DNA from: an uncultured Bacteroidales bacterium
GTDB taxonomy: Bacteria > Bacteroidota > Bacteroidia > Bacteroidales > Muribaculaceae
DNA length: 64,000 nucleotides
NCBI GenBank assembly: GCA_902793405.1
Contig: CADBDH010000026.1
Coordinates: forward strand, 1 to 64,000
Reading direction: 5' to 3'
Position 1 is the first letter of the stretch, and each line of letters opens with the position of its first letter. The position numbers were made by a program, and so were the translations under genes. The notes under the pieces were generated by a model, which was given only the letters and a program-made list of their open reading frames with translations, was not told the DNA's origin and searched no databases. Shown in pieces: positions 58,120 to 64,000 of the stretch.

Positions 58120-58200
58120 GCAAAATTAGTCATTTTTGCGCTGAATTACAACATTATTAAAAAGAAAATTTTCAACAAGGGCAAAAATGACTAATTTTGC
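58120..58200. promoter_or_regulatory. divergent promoters in a 20-bp perfect inverted repeat
   Basis: GCAAAATTAGTCATTTTTGC (58120-58139) and its exact reverse complement (58181-58200) are separated by 41 nt. Each arm contains TAATTTTG, a -7 box reading outward (58121-58128 minus, 58192-58199 plus). Partial -33 elements lie in the spacer (minus GTTG 58149-58152; plus TTTC about 58170). Confidence 0.65.
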
Positions 58201-58222
58201 AACGTCAAAGACGTGATGAAAG

Positions 58223-59362
58223 ATGGCCGGAGTGTATGTCCATATCCCCTTTTGCGCAAGCCGCTGCAGCTACTGTGACTTCTTTTCCACGCTGGAAATG
58301 AAGGGCTCAGGCTCCGCCTATGTCGATGCGGTTGTGGCCGAGGCCACCATGCGGTGTCATGAGCTGCGTGGCGAGCGGTTGCGCACCCTGTATCTGGGCG
58401 GCGGCACGCCGTCGCAGTTGCCGCTGCCGTTGCTGGAACGGCTGGTCAAGGGATTGAAGGGGGTGCTGGAGCTGGAACATGTCGAGGAATTTACCGTCGA
58501 GGCCAATCCCGACGATGTCACTGCCGAATGGTGTGCGGCGTTGCGTCCGCTGGGCGTGAACCGCGTGAGCATGGGCGTACAGAGCTTTGAGGACAACATC
58601 CTGCGGGCCATCGGCCGGCGCCACAATGCCAGCCAAGTTGCCCAGGCGATGGGAAACCTGCATGCTGCCGGCATAACCAACGTCAGCATCGACCTCATCT
58701 ACGGCCTGCCGGGGCAGACGCTAGAATCGTGGACCCGCACTGTGGAGCAGGCCATCGCGTTGAGTCCCCAGCACATCTCGGCCTACGGATTGACCTATGA
58801 ACCGGGCACACGGTTGTGGCACCAGCGCGAGCGGGGTGAGGTGATTGAGGTGCCCGAGGAGGATTGCATCGGGATGTATCGAGTGCTCGTCAGACTGTTG
58901 CAAGGCGCTGGCTTTGAGCATTATGAGATTTCCAATTTTGCTTTGCCGGGTTACCATTCCCGCCACAATTCCTCGTATTGGGACGAGACGCCCTATCTGG
59001 GCCTTGGGGCCGCCGCACACAGCTATGACGGCAGCATCAGGCGCAGCAACCCGTGTGACATGCACGAGTACATCAGCCGCATCGCTTCGGGCGAGACGGC
59101 GTGCGAGCAAGAGGAGATGACGCGCTGGGAACGCTATGACGAGCGCGTGATGCTCGGGCTCAGGACCGCGGCCGGTGTCGATGCCGAGCGGTTGCGTGAG
59201 GACTTCGGCGACGCGGCCTGGACGCATTTCAGCCGTGAAATCCAGCGCCATCTTGATGCCGGCAACGTGAGGTTGGATGGCGCTTCCCGCTACGTGCTCA
59301 CGGCCGAAGGCATCCTGGTGAGTGACAGCGTGATGCGTGACGTGATGTGGGATGATGATTAG
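58223..59362 (+). CDS. hemW: radical SAM heme chaperone HemW
   Basis: A 379-residue radical SAM protein with Cys11-x3-Cys15-x2-Cys18 (CASRCSYCDF) for the 4Fe-4S cluster, GGGTPSQLP and EANPDDV. HemW lacks the coproporphyrinogen oxidase activity once assigned and delivers heme. The ordinary ATG at 58223 lies 23 bp after the -7 box in the right arm of the inverted repeat. Divergent from the EF-G-like gene. Confidence 0.93.
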   Translation: MAGVYVHIPFCASRCSYCDFFSTLEMKGSGSAYVDAVVAEATMRCHELRGERLRTLYLGGGTPSQLPLPLLERLVKGLKGVLELEHVEEFTVEANPDDVTAEWCAALRPLGVNRVSMGVQSFEDNILRAIGRRHNASQVAQAMGNLHAAGITNVSIDLIYGLPGQTLESWTRTVEQAIALSPQHISAYGLTYEPGTRLWHQRERGEVIEVPEEDCIGMYRVLVRLLQGAGFEHYEISNFALPGYHSRHNSSYWDETPYLGLGAAAHSYDGSIRRSNPCDMHEYISRIASGETACEQEEMTRWERYDERVMLGLRTAAGVDAERLREDFGDAAWTHFSREIQRHLDAGNVRLDGASRYVLTAEGILVSDSVMRDVMWDDD

Positions 59363-59404
59363 CCCGATACCACTGCCCGCCAATGAAGAAAAAACCATGC
59401 GCCG

Positions 59405-59435
59405 TTGCCAGCATGGATTATTTATACTATTTTTG
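59405..59435 (+). promoter_or_regulatory. promoter of GT-C membrane protein gene
   Basis: Core TTG (59405-59407), 20-nt spacer, TATTTTTG (59428-59435), 41 bp before the ATG at 59477. Confidence 0.6.
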
Positions 59436-59476
59436 CACATCGGGACATCCCCGTGTAGAGAAAACCAAGCATTGCA

Positions 59477-60697
59477 ATGAAGATTACATCACTGGAAAAC
59501 CGACTCATTGAGCTCATCGATAAGCACCGCCATGTGTTGTTGCTGGCCGTACTTTTTGTACTTGGCGCAGCCATCCGTTGGGCGGGCCGCTATTTCATCT
59601 CTGAAGACTTGGAAAACAGTTTGATTCCATGGTTCAATACCATCAAGGATAACGGCGGCCTGGCAGCATTGTCGGCTCAGGTGGGCAATTACGGCCTCCT
59701 GTATCAGACGCTCATTTCGTTGATGACTTATCTGCCTATCCCCGCCGTGGTTCAGTACAAGCTGCTCTCGTGCGTGTTTGACGTCGCGCTGGCCCTGATG
59801 GCCGGAAAAATCTACCATGAGGAGCGCATGAGGAGCCTGGCGGATGCGCCCGATGCCGTCGATAAGTCGCTGACATCCAAGGTGAGGTTGCAGTCCTGGT
59901 TCTTTGCCGCACTGGTTTGGGTATTGCCCACCGTGATGATGAATTCGTCGTATTGGGGCCAATGCGACTCGATGTATGGCTTCTTCTGCCTGGCCACGCT
60001 CTACACGTTGCGCCGCGGCACTTTCGTCAAGGCGTTTGTGTTCCTTGGCCTTGCCTTCAGCTGCAAGCTGCAGACCGTGTTTATTGTGCCGATTATTGGT
60101 GTCTATTATCTGATTAGCAGACGGTTCAGCTTGGTGTGGGTGCTGCTGTCGGTTGTAGTGATGTGGCTGACGGGAATTGTCGCTTTTGGCTTTGGCCGCA
60201 GTCTGCTGGATCCGATCCTGATTTATACCGACCAGGTGGGCCATTACCGCCAGTTGTACATGAATTTCCCCAGCATGTGGATGCTGGTGGGCGAAGACTA
60301 CTGGGCGATGCGCTGGTTTGCCGTTTTGTTCACATTGATGGTGCTGGCCACCGGCTTGTGGTATTGCTTGAACCACAAATCGACCGTGTTGTCACGCGAG
60401 CGTTTTTATACCGTGGCCGTGTGGTTCATGTGGTCGATGCTGCTGTTCCTGCCCAGCATGCATGACCGTTATGGCTATATCCTGGACATCGTCCTGCTGA
60501 TGTTGGGCTGTCTGGACCGCCGTTTCCTCAAGTATGCTTTCGTCACGATTTTCCTGAGCCTGTTCACCTACGGCATCTACCTGTTTGGCGACAGAGGTAA
60601 CGGATATGCTTGGGAAGCAGCGATTTATCTAGTCACTTACCTGCACTTCACGTGGACGCTTGTCGGGGATGTCAAGCGTGAAGAATCGTTGAGCTGA
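59477..60697 (+). CDS. GT-C fold membrane glycosyltransferase-like protein
   Basis: A 406-residue protein with about ten hydrophobic helices. Conserved elements of GT-C mannosyltransferase-like enzymes are visible: acidic SEDLENSLIPWF in the first loop (general base Asp/Glu position), SSYWGQCDSMYG, and the FLPSMHDRYGY motif near the C-terminus. Such enzymes transfer sugars from polyprenyl-phosphate donors outside the membrane. Substrates are unknown. Monocistronic with its own promoter. Confidence 0.75.
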   Translation: MKITSLENRLIELIDKHRHVLLLAVLFVLGAAIRWAGRYFISEDLENSLIPWFNTIKDNGGLAALSAQVGNYGLLYQTLISLMTYLPIPAVVQYKLLSCVFDVALALMAGKIYHEERMRSLADAPDAVDKSLTSKVRLQSWFFAALVWVLPTVMMNSSYWGQCDSMYGFFCLATLYTLRRGTFVKAFVFLGLAFSCKLQTVFIVPIIGVYYLISRRFSLVWVLLSVVVMWLTGIVAFGFGRSLLDPILIYTDQVGHYRQLYMNFPSMWMLVGEDYWAMRWFAVLFTLMVLATGLWYCLNHKSTVLSRERFYTVAVWFMWSMLLFLPSMHDRYGYILDIVLLMLGCLDRRFLKYAFVTIFLSLFTYGIYLFGDRGNGYAWEAAIYLVTYLHFTWTLVGDVKREESLS

Positions 60698-60754
60698 CGT
60701 GTGCCCAATGATATCTGCCGGAGACTGCGTCATCATCCTTTCGTTGTATCTTAA

Positions 60755-60833
60755 TCGGCCTTACGGCCGAGAAATTAAACAAAACTCGTATAAAATCTAT
60801 TGAAATTTTGTTTGATTTCTCGAGCGAAGCTCG
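60755..60833. repeat. cluster of nested inverted repeats
   Basis: Three hairpins in 80 bp: TCGGCC/GGCCGA (60755-60770); 17-nt arms CGAGAAATTAAACAAAA (60768-60784) with TTTTGTTTGATTTCTCG (60806-60822), one mismatch; and CGAGC/GCTCG (60821-60833). They lie between convergent genes and could form one branched structure. A bidirectional terminator role is possible. Confidence 0.55.
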
Positions 60834-60887
60834 ATCTATAATTATAGGCGATGATGATGCCCCAGTCTATATTCACTTAATTGATGA

Positions 60888-61448
60888 TTAGAATTCTTCC
60901 AGCACATCGCGCAGCAACGCGGTGAGCGGAGGTTGTGCCTGTGCAGCCTCGGCCTCGACGATGGACTTGAGTGCCGGGGTGGCTTGCGTCTTGCCCGTCA
61001 GCAGCAGGTTGAGCAGCAGGCGGTAGCCAGTGTACTTGACCATGGCTTGGTCCTGGGCGATGAGCTGGCGGAACAAGGCGTCGGCCTCGGGCAGGTTGCG
61101 CAACAACTTGTGGCACAGGTTGTCGGCGACCTCGGCCGTCTCGACGCTCTTGCACCAGTCGAGGGCTTCGTCGAGCGACATCAGCGGGGCGGGATAGAGC
61201 ATGGGTGCTGCCAGGCGGCACTCGCGCGACTTGGTGTCGTTCCACAGTTCCTGTGCCAGAGCCTGCAACTGCTGCGCGTCGTTGCCCAGGGCCTCGCGGG
61301 TGCGTCCCGTGATGGCCATGACGTCGGCCAGCAGACAACCCATGATGATGGTGTGCGGGTCACCGGCATTTCTCAGTTTGTCGGCAACGATGCCGTTGCG
61401 AAAGGCAAAAAACTCCTTCCTTATATCCCTTGCTGCGTTATTGTCCAT
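60888..61448 (-). CDS. AlkD-like DNA alkylation repair family protein
   Basis: A helical protein of about 186 residues that starts (M)DNNAARDIRKEFFAFRNGIVADKLRNAGDP and continues with ECRLAAPMLYP and ADNLCHKLLRNLPEADALF. This resembles the Bacteroidetes short HEAT-like DNA alkylation repair family. The role is presumed to be binding or excision of alkylated bases, without proof. An ATG four codons up (61460) is an alternative. It lies 64 bp downstream of uvrA in the same direction, so the two repair genes may be one unit. Confidence 0.7.
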   Translation of the reverse strand: MDNNAARDIRKEFFAFRNGIVADKLRNAGDPHTIIMGCLLADVMAITGRTREALGNDAQQLQALAQELWNDTKSRECRLAAPMLYPAPLMSLDEALDWCKSVETAEVADNLCHKLLRNLPEADALFRQLIAQDQAMVKYTGYRLLLNLLLTGKTQATPALKSIVEAEAAQAQPPLTALLRDVLEEF

Positions 61449-61512
61449 ATTTGTATTCATCGATGATAAAACTCTATGCTGCTTAGCGGATTGGCGTCGA
61501 GGAATGGGGCGC

Positions 61513-64000
61513 TTATTTCTTCAGCTTCGGGGCCAGGAAACGCGCCGTGTAGCTCTCCTTGCACTTGGCGACCTCCTCGGGGGTGCCGGTCACGACGATG
61601 TTGCCGCCCTGGTCACCGCCCTCGGGTCCCAGGTCGATGATGTGGTCGGCGCACTTGATGACGTCCAGGTTGTGCTCGATGATGACCACCGTGTGGCCGT
61701 TGCCGATGAGCTGGTCGAAGGATTTCATCAGCGTGTTGATGTCGTGGAAGTGCAGACCCGTCGTGGGCTCGTCGAAGATGAACATCGTGTTGCCCTGGCG
61801 CTCGCCGCTCAGGTAATAAGCCAGCTTGACGCGCTGGTTCTCGCCGCCCGAGAGGGTGGACGATGACTGTCCCAGCTTGATGTAGCCCAGTCCCACGTCC
61901 TGCAACGGCTTGAGGCGCCGCACAATCTTGTGCTCGTTGTAGGTGCTCGACTCGTTGAAGAACTCGATGGCCTGGTTCACCGTCATGTCGAGGATGTCGC
62001 TGATGGTCTTGTCGCGGAAGGTGACGTCCAGCGCATTGCGGGAGAAGCGCTTGCCGTGGCAGGCCTCGCAGGTGAGGGTGATGTCGGCCATGAACTGCAT
62101 CTCGATGGTGATGGTGCCCTCGCCCTTGCACTCCTCGCAGCGCCCGCCCGGCGAGTTGAACGAGAAGAAGCTGCTGTTGTAGCCCATCTGCTTGGACAGC
62201 TGCTGCTGGGCGAAGAGCTGGCGGATCTCGTCAAAAGCCTTCAGGTAGGTCGCCGGGTTGCTGCGTGTGCTCTTGCCTATGGGTCCCTGGTCGATGAATT
62301 CCACGGCCTGCAGACGGCTCAAGTCGCCGCCGATGCTGTTGTGGCTGCCAGGCACCTCGGCCGTCTGGTCATAGTTGCGTGCCAGGGCAGGGTAGAGGAT
62401 CTTGCCCACCAGGGTCGATTTGCCCGAACCGCTCACGCCGGTGACCACGGTCATCACACCCAGCGGGAACTTGACATCGATGTTCTTGAGGTTGTTGTGG
62501 GTCGCCCCTTTCACCTCGATGTATTGGCTCCACTTGCGGCGCTGCTTGGGCAACGGGATGGAGAGGTCGCCGGTGAGGTACCGGGCAGTATAGCTGTCGG
62601 GCGCGTCGGCCAGTTGGCTGACGGGGCCCTGATAGGTGATGCGTCCGCCGTTGCGTCCCGCCTCGGGACCCACGTCGATGAGGTAGTCGGCACTGCGGAT
62701 GATGTCCTCGTCATGCTCGACCACAACCACCGTGTTGCCCAGCTGCTGCAGCATGCGCAGCACGTGTATCAGGCGGTGGGTGTCGCGCGGGTGCAGGCCG
62801 ATGGAGGGTTCGTCAAGGATATAGACCGAGCCCACCAGCGAACTGCCCAGCGCCGTGGCCAGGTTGATGCGCTGGCTCTCGCCGCCCGACAGGGTCGCCG
62901 ACAAGCGGTCGAGAGTCAAATATCCCACGCCCACCTCGCACAGGTAGTCGAGGCGGCTGTTGATCTCCACGAGCAGGCGCTTGGCAATCATGGCATCGGT
63001 CTCGTCGAGCGTGAGCTGCTTGAACCACTGCGACAGCTCCTGGACGGGCATGCGCACCAGCTGGCTGATGGTCATGCCGCCCACCTTGACGTAGCCCGCT
63101 TGGGGCTTGAGGCGGGTGCCGTGGCACACGGGGCATACAGTCTTGCCGCGGTAACGTGCCAGCAGCACGCGGAACTGGATAGCGTAGGACTTGCTCTTGA
63201 CCCACTCAAAGAAACCGTCGATGCCCGGCCAGGCCCCGTCGCCGGTGCCGTGCCACAGCAGGTCGATCTGTTCTTGGGTGAGTTCGTGATATGGTTTGTG
63301 GATGGGGAAATCGTGGCTTGCGGCAACATGGATGAATTCGCGTTTCCACTCGCTCATCACCTGCCCTCGCCAGCACATCACCGCATCGTCATAGACCGAG
63401 CGACTCCGGTCGGGAATGACCAGGCTCTCGTCAATGCCGATCACGCTGCCAAAGCCCTCGCACGTTGGGCAGGCTCCCAGCGGATTGTTGAAGTTGAACA
63501 TCAGGTCGCTGGGCTCCTCGAAGGTCATCCCGTCCAACTCAAAGCGCTTGGAGAAGCGGTGCTCGACCGTTGACCCGTCTTGTTGCCACACCACAACGAT
63601 GCACTCGTCCTTGCCCTCGTAGAAAGCCGTCTGCAGCGAGTCGAGCAGGCGCATCTCGTCGTCGCGGATGTGTGTCACTGCCAGGCGGTCTATGAGCAGG
63701 CGGTAGTCGGCAGCGTCGAGTTCGCCGTCGGCAGCTATCACTTGGGAGATGTCCACAAACTTGCCGTCGCGGGTCATCAGCCTGGAGTAGCCGCCCTTGA
63801 CCAGGATGTCGAGCTGCGTGCGCAGGTCGCGTCCCTCGGGCACGATGACCTCGGTGAGCAGTGCCAGGCGGGTGCCGTCGGGGTAGGTGTTGATGGTGTC
63901 GATGACATCGTTGGCGGTATGCTTTTTCACCAAATTTCCCGACACGGGCGAGAACGTCTTGCCCACGCGGGCAAACAGCAGGCGCAGGTAGTCATAGACC
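61513..64000 (-). CDS. uvrA: excinuclease ABC subunit A, N-terminus beyond right edge
   Basis: About 829 codons of UvrA, the damage-sensing ATPase of nucleotide excision repair; the first 110 or so residues are outside the window. Visible parts are YDYLRLLFARVGKT at the edge, the insertion domain, LSGGESQRINLATALGSSL with ILDEPSIGLHPRD, second Walker A GVSGSGKSTLVGK, zinc module CEECKGEGTITIEMQFMAD...CEACHGKRF, and LSGGENQRVKLAYYL. At about 63937-63951 the usual CPxCG knuckle reads SPVSG, so that cysteine pair is lost. This is a mark of the second UvrA paralogue found in Bacteroidetes as I recall it; not verified. Confidence 0.93.
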   Translation of the reverse strand, partial: VYDYLRLLFARVGKTFSPVSGNLVKKHTANDVIDTINTYPDGTRLALLTEVIVPEGRDLRTQLDILVKGGYSRLMTRDGKFVDISQVIAADGELDAADYRLLIDRLAVTHIRDDEMRLLDSLQTAFYEGKDECIVVVWQQDGSTVEHRFSKRFELDGMTFEEPSDLMFNFNNPLGACPTCEGFGSVIGIDESLVIPDRSRSVYDDAVMCWRGQVMSEWKREFIHVAASHDFPIHKPYHELTQEQIDLLWHGTGDGAWPGIDGFFEWVKSKSYAIQFRVLLARYRGKTVCPVCHGTRLKPQAGYVKVGGMTISQLVRMPVQELSQWFKQLTLDETDAMIAKRLLVEINSRLDYLCEVGVGYLTLDRLSATLSGGESQRINLATALGSSLVGSVYILDEPSIGLHPRDTHRLIHVLRMLQQLGNTVVVVEHDEDIIRSADYLIDVGPEAGRNGGRITYQGPVSQLADAPDSYTARYLTGDLSIPLPKQRRKWSQYIEVKGATHNNLKNIDVKFPLGVMTVVTGVSGSGKSTLVGKILYPALARNYDQTAEVPGSHNSIGGDLSRLQAVEFIDQGPIGKSTRSNPATYLKAFDEIRQLFAQQQLSKQMGYNSSFFSFNSPGGRCEECKGEGTITIEMQFMADITLTCEACHGKRFSRNALDVTFRDKTISDILDMTVNQAIEFFNESSTYNEHKIVRRLKPLQDVGLGYIKLGQSSSTLSGGENQRVKLAYYLSGERQGNTMFIFDEPTTGLHFHDINTLMKSFDQLIGNGHTVVIIEHNLDVIKCADHIIDLGPEGGDQGGNIVVTGTPEEVAKCKESYTARFLAPKLKK

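Overview
The window looks like a chromosomal segment of a Bacteroidales bacterium, probably a gut lineage such as Muribaculaceae or Prevotellaceae (genus not resolved). The base composition is moderately GC-rich. Promoters fit the Bacteroidetes pattern TTTG-N19-21-TAnnTTTG, and I found about ten with both boxes. Several families are typical of the order: RprXY, DUF4924, DUF4369/TlpA, DUF349, an ECF sigma/anti-sigma/beta-barrel set, a lipoprotein serpin, and a GH3-NagZ/beta-lactamase fusion. I saw no rRNA, tRNA, CRISPR array, transposase or phage module. Most of the segment is core genome.

Layout. 1-9.8 kb (mostly minus): an MFS transporter cut by the left edge, a phospho-sugar mutase, a DUF362 lipoprotein, a small secreted protein (plus), a serpin, a 2H phosphoesterase, an anti-sigma/beta-barrel protein, a frame-broken ECF sigma gene and an FMN-binding protein. 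9.9-15.9 kb (minus): a six-gene operon crp/fnr regulator - DUF4924 - rmlD - prfC - AmgK/RapZ-C fusion - MurU-like, whose last two genes point to muramic acid salvage. 16-21.4 kb (minus): a beta-barrel-like protein, a GNAT enzyme coupled to an ABC-F protein, an XRE-DNA methyltransferase fusion whose promoter sits in a perfect inverted repeat, and a VanZ-like protein. 21.5-24.8 kb (plus): a small membrane protein, an NSS transporter, and a frame-broken ATPase gene between two 83-bp direct repeats. 24.9-31.7 kb (minus): recQ, a WcaJ-type sugar transferase, DUF349, a cyclophilin and a small unknown gene. 31.9-37.5 kb (plus): 5'-nucleotidase, GH3-beta-lactamase fusion and TlpA-like lipoprotein. 37.6-46.4 kb (minus): a damaged ppdK, then a glycogen/alpha-glucan cluster (GH57, glycosyltransferase, debranching enzyme) and a lipid kinase. 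46.5-48.2 kb (plus): DUF308 and DUF3667 membrane proteins. 48.3-51.5 kb (minus): L31 and TrkH-TrkA. 51.8-58.1 kb: a CpsB-type PHP phosphatase (plus), then PlsC, RprY-RprX and an EF-G-like GTPase with no ordinary start codon (minus). 58.2-60.7 kb (plus): hemW and a GT-C membrane protein. 60.9-64 kb (minus): an AlkD-like protein and uvrA, cut by the right edge.

Most notable signals: (1) a flanking-repeat element around a decayed ATPase, with palindromes that covary with a third copy 13 kb away; (2) a methyltransferase promoter whose two boxes both overlap a 16-bp-arm inverted repeat; (3) a 20-bp perfect inverted repeat that places the two -7 boxes of the EF-G-like/hemW divergent pair; (4) the AmgK-RapZ-C fusion beside MurU with a NagZ fusion nearby; (5) three reading-frame breaks (ECF sigma, ATPase, ppdK), which may be real decay or assembly errors. 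All assignments come from reading motifs; no database search was run.
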